From contig JAMSLZ010000004.1 in NCBI GenBank assembly GCA_026027325.1, forward strand, positions 930,001-994,000: a stretch of DNA of 64,000 nucleotides, in the 5' to 3' direction. The notes below the pieces were generated by a model, which saw only the letters and a program-made list of their open reading frames with translations, ran no database searches and was not told the origin of the DNA. The stretch is from Actinomucor elegans (taxonomy: Eukaryota; Mucoromycota; Mucoromycetes; Mucorales; Mucoraceae). Positions 36,481 through 47,988 of this stretch are shown in pieces (the stretch's first letter is position 1; the number at the start of each line of letters is the position of its first letter). The position numbers and the translations under genes are program-made.

Positions 36481-37790
36481 GAATACATGTATAATGATAC
36501 ATTATCATTTACTTGCAGCTAGAAATGTTTGGACTTCCGGTATCATTTCCAATTCTTGTAGTTTTAATACTGCATCCTCGTGTCTTTTACAATATTCACT
36601 ATACAGATTATCAATAGATTGCATCTAAACTGTTGTGTTAATGATAAAATACGCGCAAAAACATGCATATATATATTGATGTACCATTTCTCTAAAACAT
36701 GTTCCAACCGAGTCCTGCTCACAAGAATGTTCTAATAGAGTTACAAAGGTCTTTTCAAATTCGACAATATCAATCAGATTTGAGAACAAATGTCGGATAT
36801 CAGATTTCGAGAATCCTGCATTATAAGCTTCATCATAGTAGATCATTTTCAGTAAAGACATGTCCTTTTGATATGCTTTTTCTGTTTCTAAAAGTTCTTG
36901 GATGACCTTGGTACGTTTATCCAAGTTGCCTGTCAGTTGTGGAGATATCGATTCGTATTCATTTTCTGTAGAATCCGGTCGACGGATTGAGTTTTTCAAG
37001 ATTTCATGCTGTTCCATTTGTAACTGTTGTTGCTGGTTGGAAAACCAACTGCTGATATTCCAACCTCTTTTTGAGTTGGTCGAGTTGGAGTTTTGCGAAG
37101 AGGTTGATGTGCTACTAAGGATACTACTATTGCCGGTGGTTGTACGCGATACCATGGTTGGAATATGCAGCATGGACGCTGGCGATGTGATAGGTAATGA
37201 CTTGGTATTGCCATCGTTTGTATCGATTGATAATAGGGATGGCTGCTGGTTGTGGTGATGGTATTGTCGAAAAGGCGTTGATTGGTGCGACTCGGGATAT
37301 CTATTATTTAATTTAGGCTTGACTGGTAAGGCTGGAGGTCCAGTTCTCGCTGGTATAATCATTTTTTCGGGTGTAGGAGGCCCAGTTTTCGAAGGCTGTA
37401 GAGGTATTGGTGTTCTATATGAAGGCTAAAAGATATATACATGAGTGTCGGAAACAAACAGCTACAAACAAAGCCTACCTGTTTAATGGGAAGAGTATTT
37501 TCCTGTTGAAATCTCGCTCGAATGTCTTTGAAAGCAAGTGGAGTTGAATCTATCTCGGAATTTGCAGTTGGTTTTGTTGATGGCCTCAGTGACGGAGGTT
37601 TTGAAGGAAGTGCTGGCTTGGGTTTGTCGAGATGAGCCGTTTCAAAAACGCGCGAAAGCCTATTTACAGTCGAGCCACCATTACTAGGTTCTTCGTCTTG
37701 AAACTGGTGTCTTAGGTTGCCTATATGCGAGTGTCGAGGCTTGCTCTCTAACGTTTTTGAAAAGGCATCTGAGTGTTGAGACCGATTCAT
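34794..37790 (-). CDS. Rho-family GEF with DH, BAR and SH3 domains (Tuba/DNMBP-like)
   Basis: Eight exons give 860 aa: 37479-37790, 36685-37425, 36517-36624, 36156-36416, 36101-36105, 35727-36051, 35125-35668, 34794-35080. All phases close. The N-terminal part is Pro/Ser-rich (ARTGPPALPVKPK). The DH domain runs from KVIQELLETEKAYQKDM through SLLIKPVQRVLKYPLLLREIL. A BAR-type helical domain follows (HGINKRLTRKAQKFKQATG ... KLVEQHLGMEAAKSYEAI), and the C-terminus is an SH3 domain (CIVLYDFETHQEDRLDV...WWFATT...GWVPMNYC). This order is that of Cdc42 GEFs of the Tuba group. A polarity role at curved membranes is inferred. Exon 5 is only 5 nt, and the intron after exon 3 is GC-AG with a 45-T run. 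Confidence 0.88.
36433..36477. repeat. Homopolymer A45 inside a GEF intron
   Basis: Forty-five consecutive A on the plus strand. On the coding strand it is a T45 tract just ahead of the acceptor GCTTTGTTTTGTTTAG. Confidence 0.9.
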
Positions 37791-38458
37791 TAGTACAATT
37801 AAGTAAAAGAAAAGAAGAAAAGGGTAGAAAATTATTATAATTTGGTCGCAAAAAAAAGATACCAGCAAATCGAAAGTAACATTGTAAGCATTATAGATAG
37901 ACCTGCTGCGGTCATCTAAATAGTATTGTGTACGCTGCTACCAAGTTGAGTCTCAATCAGTTTTGGTTCATATAGTCGATACACTATGTCGCGTCACCTT
38001 ACAAAGCTTGGAAGTTTTATGTCTCCGCAACCATTGCTATTATATTAAAAATACGCGTTACAATCAGACTAGTCTAACGTTAAAAGGGCGTGTACATAAT
38101 GAAGATCACATTTGAACCTATCATGACCTACTTGTACAATAAAAAATGACTTTAATTCTGAAGATGTGAAACGAAAAAAAAAAAAAAAAAAAATAACAAT
38201 AATAATACTAATAACGTGATGCTTAGATCATCAGCTTACGGATCTACTGGCAGAAAGACGCATTATTAGCTAAAGGGTCCAAGCGTACCATCAAACCGCA
38301 AAAAGATTGCCCCGGGATATATAGTTTTACCATCCGGTTTCTCGGAATAAGAATGTTTTATTAGTATATAGGTAATGCTATGAAATGCTATAAAGTAGAG
38401 AGTGATAATGATTATATATACGTATATATGTTGTAAGGATGAAAGGTTATTGATCTAT
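37791..38458. other. Intergenic, no gene seen
   Basis: Upstream DNA of the GEF gene and 3' flank of the transporter gene. A20 lies at about 38174-38193. Confidence 0.6.
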
Positions 38459-40142
38459 TTACACCTTGACAAGGAATTTTCCTTTTGCTATCATCATACG
38501 AAGTATGAGCATACAAACAGCTGAGATCATAGTGACCGCACCTGCAAACTGAATTGCGGCAGTCCAGCCAAATGTGTTATAAAGTAAACCAATGATGGGA
38601 GTACCCAATAAATTACCAATCACTGTAGTCATGTAGGCCATACCAAGACCCTTTTGAATGTTTTCGACGCCGACAATATCAGCTGTGGTGACTGGCAAAA
38701 GTGATACAAACCCGCCTGCCGTTAAGCCATACAAGACACAGTAAGCGACAAAGGTAGCCTTATCCTTGGCAAACTGCCAAATTAGCATGGTGAATAAAGC
38801 TATATACTTGGTTATAAATACGAAATACATCGGTCCATTGGTCACACAACTTACCTGCCAAGAAGGTGCAAGTAAACATGGTATTAAAACGACCTGTACG
38901 ATCTGCGAGATAACCCAGCGTGATACGACAGAGAGCATTGGCAGCCGACATGACCGAGATCATGGCAGCTCCAGTAGAAACATCCAGACCAATGCTAGCG
39001 ACATATTGCGGAGCTAAAAAGAAAGGTGCAACGTACCCAAATGGAACAAAGAAACTGAAGACCAGCAGCAAAATAAATCGGCGAGATATTAAGGAGCTGT
39101 CATAGATATGATACCATTTATCTTTACCGTTGGCTGATTGAGGTGGACGATAACGAGAAGTAGCTAAAGCAGTAGAGATACAAAGCAACCCAAACCCAAA
39201 AGCCCCTTGCACACGAAGTGTATTACGAAATCCAATGGTGTCCATGAGACTTTGCGTCATGGGCGATAAACAGACGCCCCCAACACCAGATCCGCTGACA
39301 GCTATACCAGTAGCAAGCGCTCTTTTACTAGTAAACCATTGAGAAGGTAAGGTAACAGATGGCGAAAATACAAAGGCTGAGCCAAGGCCAAATAAGATTC
39401 CTTGTGATAAATAAACATGCCAAAGTTCAGTAGCAAAACTAGCTAAAATCAAACCTAACGGTGATAAAATGGTGCCAATAGCCATAGTACCACGGAAGCC
39501 AATTTTTTGAATAACAGGCGTGATGAACATACCAAGGGCTAGCAATAATGCAGATGCCGATGTGCCAACAAAGGCAATTTTCAGTAGATCTGTCTGACCA
39601 ACGTATACCTCATCAATGTATCTATTAAAAAATGTAAGAGGGTCGTTAGTAAACCAAATGTATATATGTATGTATATATGTATATTTAACATGTCATGCA
39701 ATTACAATCTTTGATAATTTCCCCAAGAAAAACAAGTTCCAAACACGAAGAAATTGACAAGAAAACAGGATAGCACAGTAAGCCAGCCAGGATTGCGAAT
39801 TCCGTCAGTATGATATGGCACTTGTTTAAATACGCCTGCTGTAGGCAGTTCGGCCATCGACTTGTTTGATTCCAAGCGATCCAGCATCTGCTTCTCGTTG
39901 TAATCTGTCTGATTAGATTTCACTCGAGAAAGCGTTTGGGTGATTTCTTCCAAAGAACCTAGCATCGGAAATGGTGCAGACTCTAAAACTGCAGGATAAT
40001 GCTCTTCAAGCGGTGGAATCTCTTCCCTGCATTGTACTGTTTTAATATCTTCTTCTGACTCTTCATTAAAAGTACTGCTCTGTGATCCATCATTGGACAC
40101 TCGGGTTTTTTGATCTTGGCCTCTACTGGCAGACATTTTCAT
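38459..40142 (-). CDS. MFS transporter, monocarboxylate porter (MCT) type
   Basis: Three exons (39706-40142, 38855-39621, 38459-38799) give 514 aa. A hydrophilic N-terminal segment of about 120 residues (Ser/Glu-rich) precedes the first helix, NPGWLTVLSCFLVNFFVFGTCFSWG, which carries the MCT-family motif pattern. SWGNYQRLYIDEVYVG crosses the first intron. Twelve hydrophobic segments follow, with the LADRTGRF loop of the major facilitator fold after helix 8. Two ATGs six bases apart compete as start (40142, 40136). The family includes fungal Mch/Esbp6-like porters for monocarboxylates, riboflavin or nicotinate; the substrate cannot be inferred. It lies tail-to-head behind the GEF gene, with no functional link. 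Confidence 0.87.
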
Positions 40143-41224
40143 TTATTAGGATAAATACACTATGTAATTCAATTCTATAAAGAAAAAGAAGAAGCAAAGA
40201 GAAATTCTAGCTTACCAAACATTAATTAGGGTTCCTTTTTATATAGGAAAGCTCTAGGTAACATGGATTTTTTCATAGGGTAAAAGAAATCCCTTGCCAT
40301 TCACAGTCGAGCTGGAAAAAAAACAGATGCATATTTCTTTTAATGATTTGGTCTCTATAAGCTATCAAGGAATATTGTTTTTTGGAGTTCTATCTAATTG
40401 CTAATTCAGCACCATTTGCTCTTCAGTTTTGAAGTTGTAAACGTAAATTCGATTTCTTATCCATGTTTTAATTTCAAGTTTCACCAAAAGAAAAACTAGG
40501 CGTGCGTGTGTGACATGATTCACTCAGATAGGGCCGCTTATTTGATCCGCTATCCCTTTAGGAGAGCAATTACAAATCAAAAAAAAAGAGAATACTGCTA
40601 CTATTTCTATATTATCGTTGCCATTGGTTACTGCTTCTTTGTATACACAACAAAGAACAAAGATGCAATGATTAATTAAATTTATCCTTGAGCCGAGTTT
40701 AGTCAGAATTCAAGAATCAGGACATATGCACAAATCTAAGTACGCTTAAATGTCTTCTTATTGATCCAGGTTATTCTGACCATGTTACTTGTGACCCTGG
40801 TATTGTTCTTTATCTTCACCGATTTAGCATCTTCAACTTATCTCCTGTCAAGCTTCTGGTTGTGTGTCAGCGTGAGTAAAAGAAAGGAAACTACGGGAAA
40901 GTTAAAACAAGCCTTTGTATGTTATGATCTTTGTTTAACATTTTTATGACATTAACATGATGTTTAAACCCGAGTTCTCGGTGGTTTCAGTGTTCTGAAT
41001 GAATTGATTATCTAGGCAAATCATCTGTTGAATCAATGTTAGGGCCTAAATACAGCAATACCGGTACCACGGAGTTAGATTTTATCTGACATATAGATTC
41101 TTTTTATTCCCAAATACAGGGTATTTTATTTGTTCTTCAAATTATAGTACTACTCATATTGGAAAGTTTTCCTGTATTTTTCCCTTAATAATCTAGAATC
41201 AAGTTATCAAGCTCATTTTCGTGC

Positions 41225-41255
<31 letters not shown>

Positions 41256-42803
41256 GATGCATGCATTGAAATTTATACAACAAAACTGCATTAGTAATCG
41301 TACCTCCATAGCGCCATTTATATGTCAAAAAGTGATGCGAAAATACAGCACCATCATATATACTGCTATAAAGCTCTGATGCTCTTCATTGAATGTCGAT
41401 GATTTAACAGGTTGAACCAAGCACTTACACAGGAATTAAAGATTTAGAGTTTGGTTTACATTTTTATAGCAAATAAGCGTTAGGGCCCAAAAAAAAAAAT
41501 CAAGTTTAATTGCACGGCAAATGATGTAAAAATCATTTTAATGGATAAAACTATCTAGAAAAAAGCGATTTTTTGGGTGCTTATAAATGCCTTCATAATC
41601 CCAAAGGTTTATATCATAATAAATATATAAAAATTATGGTTGTTTGTCCACCGTTATGGAAAATATATATTAATTATAAGCTACACATTTGAACGCAGGC
41701 TATATCCTCAAAATGTATGCTTAAGCCATCTGTCAAAGCTTAATAAGGTTGTTCTAAACCATAGCTTTACGATTTATGAAATCAAGCTTATTTTCAATAG
41801 TTCAACTTTTCTGAGCCAATTTTGGCCAAAAGTTGTATTTGATAATTTGTTCGTGTTTATAATACATGGTTAAATTCATTATAAATATTAATTTACTGAA
41901 TTACAGAAAATATATGATATATTAACGGCTGCTAACGAATTGCATGTATTCATGATCATTCACGATGCAAATTAGATAATGTAACCAATCCCAGCCCAAT
42001 TTTATATCTAATAAGCAGTTCATACACATAATTAACTACTTTATCTATTAGAATATTGTTAGATCAAAAAATAGTATGTTACGTTATAGCACAATAGATA
42101 GTTTCTACAGGCAAAAGATGTAATTAAAATGATCTGTCATTCAAGCAAGTGAAGCCATGGCTAATTGATATCATGGAAATCAAACTTCCTTATATATTCC
42201 TGCTTGTCGAAGTCAATTATATGTATATTAATCTCTTTCGATTAACAACTTTTTTTTTGGAGATTTTGAAGCGGAAACCTTATGTTGATGCTAAATTGCT
42301 TTTGTCCAATAAACATATATTCCTTATATTTCTGCTACATTGGTTATTATAGATTACATCAACAAATCAGAAAACACGTAGTTTCTATACTCAGTCTACT
42401 AGTATTTAGTCGATGTGTATTATACAAATTATGGCATTTACTTTCGATTGTCCATTCACGTTTATTAAAAGCAGCAGTAACACTGCATACATAAGCATTG
42501 CCATCGCGTTAGTTACAAACATCGTTCGCTTCTTAATTGCACTGTCAAAAAAAAAAACGCAACAATTGCATTGATGAATTGTAAATCAACTATCAAACAT
42601 GTTAGACCTTCCGGATCTCGCTGATATAAAACCGCTCTAGATTGTAAGCTTGTCAAACAACCGATCATAAGCTCTCCCCTCAAGTAAATCCCTTCATTCA
42701 AAAATTCTCTTTCTTCATCGCTGCATCTAATCTCATTTTCTGACTATTAATGGTATAGGGTGTATACAATTAATCCTTTTTTTTTAATACAAAAAAAAAC
42801 CAT
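40143..42803. other. Gene desert
   Basis: AT-rich DNA upstream of the transporter. A29 sits at about 41225-41253. Several short frames of low-information character are present but none was accepted. Confidence 0.55.
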
Positions 42804-43591
42804 TTAAATGAAACCAATCTTGTTGGCGACGTCAAGAGCATCAACATCAGCAGTCAAACGAACAAAAGCCTTCTTGTGACCGTCAGGTCTGATAAGAGTG
42901 TTGACTTGAGCAGCTTCAACATCATAAAGACGCTTAACAGCATCCTTAATTTGGTTCTTGTTGGCCTTGACATCAACGAGGAAGGTCAAGGTGTTGTGTT
43001 CCTCAATCTTCTTCATGGCAGTCTCGGTGTTGAGAGGCTGACGAATGACACGGTATTGATCCATACGGGGAGCATGGGCAACAGACTTGCGAGCGTACTT
43101 GGGAGCACGACGCAAAACCAAAGTCTTGGGGATATGGAAGTGGGTGGAAGTGCGGATCTTGCGAACTGCCTTACCGTGAACACCCTTGAGAGCGGACTTC
43201 TTGGCGTTAAGAGCCTTGACGGAAGCTATCAAGGATAAATATACGTTAGTATCAACTTGTTATATGTATATACATATATCTGAAAGAGAGAAAGAAAGAG
43301 TAGCATAAAGCAGGTTTAATAAGTGCTGATTTCAAATGGTATGCTGTATCCAATGGAACTGTTGGCTACCAAATTGGTTGAATTAGACTGAATAATGCGC
43401 GAAAATGAAGATACATGTTTTTTTTAATGATTCGATTGAAATTGGGAATTATTACTGTCCAAATTGGTGAGAGCTTATATGTGTATATCAATCCATCTTT
43501 CAGTGAATCCAATCTTATTGACTTGCTCTTTCTCTTTCTCCCTTGAAACATCTATCATCAAATCCTCTAATAGATTACCTTGGTTGGCCAT
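42804..43591 (-). CDS. Ribosomal protein uL23 (L23a/L25), cytosolic large subunit
   Basis: A 13-nt first coding exon (43579-43591, MANQ plus one base) is joined by a 353-nt intron to 42804-43225, giving 144 aa. The splice sites are GTAATC and CTTGATAG. The body is the canonical uL23: basic N-terminal extension ([21 protein letters not shown]), [20 protein letters not shown], and the globular domain [26 protein letters not shown] ending VANKIGFI. It sits at the peptide exit tunnel and contacts signal recognition particle and nascent-chain factors. The long first intron right after the start codon is typical of ribosomal protein genes; I looked for C/D box motifs in it and saw no clear snoRNA. 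Confidence 0.96.
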
Positions 43592-43826
43592 TTTTAATCG
43601 TCTACCACGTTTCTCTAAAGAGGAAGATTGTATAGCTTACACCCGATTTCATCTTGTTTATTCGCCCCACTCTACCTCTCCCCCCACCCCCCTCAATACA
43701 GTACAAACATTTGGATGCACCTGAATGTAAAGGAATTGGTCCGGCACGAACCATTCCGAGCGGTAAAACCCGCCGGAATTTTAAATAGATGGCAGTAAAA
43801 AAAAAAAAAAAAAGTGGTGCCTTTAT

Positions 43827-44816
43827 TTATTTGTGTTGTGCTATCTCGATTGATTCGACTATATCTTCTACAGTTGGTGTAGTTGAAGTGTTTAGCAATA
43901 TATGTTCCTTGATTGTATCAGTAGCAGAAGGGGTATGGTTGGTATAAGAAGATATAATGTCCGGTATTAGATCCGTAGCAGCAGCAGCAGTAGTAGTAGT
44001 AGTAGTAGTAGTAATAGAAGTAGTAGAAGGGTATAGCATATGGGTATTTTCTTGCTGGGGTTGCTGGGGTTGATCAAATATAGGTGTATACTGATTTGAA
44101 GTTTGTATCAATGCAGGTGAAGGTGCTGTAGGAATAATGATAGGAAAAGAAGCAACTATAGTAGAGATATTTTCATGGTCTTCTGGTTTGATATTCAGTT
44201 TCTTATTTCTTCTAAACTGCTGCTGCAAGTTTTCGATATCTTTCTTGATAATGTTATTAATACCTATCATGTGTAAATACTCGAGAATTGAGCTGATTTT
44301 TTGGCCGTTATTAAGCAACTGCAAAATTAAGTTCTTGATCTCTTCACTTTGCCTTCTGTGCAAACTATATACAGTCTTGTTTTTTGGGATAGCATGATTA
44401 TGTCCTCCATAGCTATGTTCAACCACCCATAATTCACCAATCAGTTTGGCTTTGATGTAGCATCTGCAGTCTGTTCTTTGTGTTTCTTTCTTTCTGGATT
44501 TAATCACTTTGGTTGATTTATTCTCGGTTTCATTTGATGGTTTCTCGGTATTAACTCGCTTTTTTCCTTTTCTATAGACACCAGCATGCTTACACCAAAG
44601 ATGAACACTTCGATAATTCGAGTTTTTCGTGCTCATAACTATATTATGTCGTTGACCATAGTCCGCAATAGTGGAACGCAAAAGTGCCAAACTAGTGTAA
44701 CTTTTACCAGGTTCGAACAACTTTTGGAAGTCTTGTACTAATTCAGATTCCTCATTAGCTACCATCGTAGTTGAGGTGGGTATTGTATTAGATGGTGGTA
44801 TAGGGGTTTGACTCAT
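43827..44816 (-). CDS. FAR1/WRKY-GCM1-like zinc-binding domain protein
   Basis: Single exon. I chose the ATG at 44816 (MSQTPIPPSN, 329 aa) over one nine codons upstream. Residues about 35-145 contain LRSTIADYGQRHNIVMSTKNSNYRSVHLWCKHAG, then DCRCYIKAK...ELWVVEHSYGGHNHAI. The spacing C75, C117/C119, H139/H141 is that of the FAR1-type DNA-binding domain found in MULE-class transposases and derived regulators. A predicted helical segment (HRRQSEEIKNLILQLL) and Gln/Thr/Ala low-complexity tail follow. No DDE transposase or SWIM domain is present, so this looks like a stand-alone or domesticated DNA-binding protein. Target genes are unknown. Confidence 0.6.
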   Translation of the reverse strand: MSQTPIPPSNTIPTSTTMVANEESELVQDFQKLFEPGKSYTSLALLRSTIADYGQRHNIVMSTKNSNYRSVHLWCKHAGVYRKGKKRVNTEKPSNETENKSTKVIKSRKKETQRTDCRCYIKAKLIGELWVVEHSYGGHNHAIPKNKTVYSLHRRQSEEIKNLILQLLNNGQKISSILEYLHMIGINNIIKKDIENLQQQFRRNKKLNIKPEDHENISTIVASFPIIIPTAPSPALIQTSNQYTPIFDQPQQPQQENTHMLYPSTTSITTTTTTTTAAAATDLIPDIISSYTNHTPSATDTIKEHILLNTSTTPTVEDIVESIEIAQHK

Positions 44817-44843
44817 CTTGCAAGAAAAAGGTGCGCAGACCAA

Positions 44844-45494
44844 AAAGAGAGAGAGAGAGAGAACGGGTCTTTTAAGGGCGTCAAAAGTACATGACTTTAG
44901 GACGAGTCACTTTGTCTGTATGTGACGTAGCACTGAATTTGGCGTCTCGCTTTCGGTCGGGTCTAAATCCCAGGCACTCCTTCCATTTTTTCAAATTTTT
45001 TAAAGCGGATTTCGGCTTGACTATTTCATCTTTGATCTTTGACTTCTAAGTACAGTACTGTCAATATCTATTGGCGGAAATTGAAAATATATTACAGTTG
45101 TTTTGTTATGTTCATATGGTGGTTTAGTCATACTTAAGCAAATCTCAAATGGCTGTTTTCTTTGACTTTATTTAAATAATATGAGTACAATACAGTCACG
45201 CCAAACTGATTTTCGTACATCATTTTTCTTATACTTCTCAATAGAGACGCTTCTTTTCTTCTTTATTCTAATATCATTGAAACATGCCTTTAGCAGATTT
45301 AACAAATACAAGTCGTGATATATATATATATATTCAAAGCGAAGAGAGAAAAATTATGAGATAATTTCTACCTTAGAAAAGCCGGATATTTTCTCGGTGA
45401 GATATTGAGCACAGTCGAGCTGCCCAGTTCCCACAGCTTATAGTATAATACTTATTGATAGTCCTCTGCTTAAAAAAAGCAGCCAGGAGCAACC

Positions 45495-45525
<31 letters not shown>

Positions 45526-47546
45526 AACAAAAGAGCTGAAAGACATATAAAAGAAGACCCTTTTGTCACTTACAATCTATTGAAGTATGAATTAAGTGCA
45601 ACGAAAATCTAGGTCCGTAGAGATACTGTCATCAACTGTGTGAAAAGCCTTGATTTTAATTCCTAGTTTGCAGCTCATAAACTTTACTTAACAGAGAACC
45701 ATATGAAAAATAAAGACTATTCTGTATCCAACAACATGTTGATTGGGCACTAGACGAAAGAAAAAGTGTGATTTGGTCCGATAAGCCGCGTTTCTCGACC
45801 ACAGGTATAATGGAAAAACTAAAGTACTTTGTAAGATTGGTGAAAGATAGACCCAAAATAACATTGTCCCAACGACGAAGTGGAGGTGGGGCCGATTTTG
45901 GTTTGACCCGTAATTGTCATAGATAGTACAGTAAATTAGAATGAGAATGCCAATATTTTGGCAAATAATTATGATTCCTGGTTCAAGGAAGTGTGAGGCT
46001 GAATCTACTAAATACGTTGATTCTGAAAAACTTGCTACCAAAGGAAAATAACATCCAGCTAAATTGATGATAAATATATGTCCTTGTACATGAATTAAAA
46101 TATCTGAACGAGAAAATATTCATTTAACAAGCATTATCTGTTAGAGTATGTTAAAGAAGCTTTTCCCTATAACTGGGATTTAATCCATTTTGATCAGTAA
46201 TATTTAGATTGCAGCCATTTGCACTTTACATTAAACTTGAAAATGTTCAGTAAAGCATTATCTTGTGATAAATAAGTATTAAGAACTAGTGTAAAATTGG
46301 AAAAGGAGATCAAGGCAATGAACAAAACGTTAAACAGTATTATGTGTTGATTTTATTGAAAAAGCCCAGTGACCTGGTGGACAGGCTGAAGTATATCCAC
46401 AAAGGTTGCGATCAATTAATGAAAAAGATCGAATACTTTTATATATTCATGGTAGTTTTTAGGTTTCTTATTAGTCTTTTCAATGGAAAAAAAAAAGCGC
46501 AATGTGGATTAAAGGAAACAGCCATTTGAGTTTCACTAAATTCATTTGAGATTTTCTTAAATGTAGTTAAATCACAAATATCTCTACAATTATTTCCGTC
46601 AATTGGAACTTACGGCGCTATATAAAATAGTTTTTTTTTTTTGCATATAGAGGCATATATTTATATATTTTTTGTGGCATATTGAGAATATTTCAAAAGC
46701 AGGCTTCGTGGCATGATACATAATGACACTAAAGAGCCGTGTTATATCTCGTCTTTATTAGTATGGATATTGACAATATATATACACCAGCCAATACACA
46801 ATTAAATCTCTCATAAATGTTGACAATGTCTTGCTACATGCACTTAAAAAAGTTACTATGCATTTCGGTTCAAAAAATCCTGATTTCGTTCCTGATTTTT
46901 TATGTTTTTTTTCGACAATATACAATCACCGCATTCCAATGAAATCACTTACATGAATATCTAGGCATATGAAGAGTTTAAACTATTCATTATCGGGTGT
47001 ACCCCTCTTTACGCTGAATATTAATTTATTCTAGTTGTAATTTTTTTTTTCCTATAGTACAAACTATATGCTAAATTGTTTTGTATACTTAAAATCTCAT
47101 AATAATATGACTATGGTCTCTTTTTTCTATAGAAGACTCAGTTTACCAGAACAAGAAAACCCCCTAAAAATCGAATAGAACTCCAATAGAACTCCTAATT
47201 CCAAATATTCAATATATTTATATTTTTATCATCCGATATACCACTGAATTATACGCATCAATTATTTTTTTCGTTAACAGAAGATCAAATGAAAGGGATT
47301 ATTGGAATCAAAAATTTAATCCAATCATACACACGAGGGGAATGATTTCATATCTTTGATATCCAATCAAGTTATTTTTCCATTTAGCCTGCCAAACTTT
47401 TCTGACGTAATACTAATTTCAGTTACCGCTTAGATGTTTGTGATATAGGGCTTGAAAGTGTCCCCAGTAAAAAAAAAAAACCAACTACTTTGAATTTTGT
47501 TTTTGTTTTCTCTTTTTTTTCAACCCCACTCTTTCAATAATTCGAA
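44844..47546. other. Gene desert
   Basis: Upstream DNA of the FAR1-like gene has an AG dinucleotide run near 44850-44863. The rest is AT-rich with A29 at about 45495-45523 and short uninformative frames. No repeat copy as clear as those elsewhere was seen. Confidence 0.55.
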
Positions 47547-47853
47547 ATGTCTCTCGTCAACAGACCTAACAACATCCTTGCTCAACAAAGATTCTTCCAA
47601 GTAAGATCTATTCTCAAGATAGATATGGGTTGAAACTCATTTCTTTTTTCTTTTTTCTATTTGACAGGCTCCCTCCAACACTCTCTTGTTCCTTCGTGGT
47701 CCCAGAGATAAGCTCTTTGTCTACACCACTTTCCTCGTTCTCGGTACTGGTGTTGCTGGTTCTCTTTGGGGTGCTATCAACATGGCTCGCGTATGTTCAT
47801 AATCAAAATAGAGATGGATGATTACTAACTTTTTATTATAGGGTAACAAATAA
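47547..47853 (+). CDS. Small cytochrome c oxidase subunit (VIIa-type)
   Basis: Three exons (47547-47600, 47668-47790, 47842-47853) give 62 aa. The last exon codes only GNK and stop. The sequence is a short basic matrix-facing start (NRPNNILAQQRFFQ), then NTLLFLRGPRDKLFVYTTF, and one membrane span (LVLGTGVAGSLWGAIN) ending in MARGNK. Length, single span and the QRFFQ plus LRGPRDK pattern fit the fungal Cox7/COX7A group of the mitochondrial inner membrane. At this length the assignment rests on pattern and could be another tiny respiratory subunit. No cleavable presequence is obvious, as is usual for this subunit. Confidence 0.7.
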
Positions 47854-47988
47854 ATTAGCAATATAGATCCAATTGCTATATTATCATAATTACTACTACT
47901 GCTTATAGACTCTTATTAAAACAATATACACTTGGAAAAACGCAATTTACACGAAACCTTCTATTTATTAAAGGATGTTTGTTCAAAT

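Noticed and set aside
43226..43578. snoRNA in the long first intron of the uL23 gene
   Set aside because: I looked for paired C and D boxes on the coding strand and found no convincing set.
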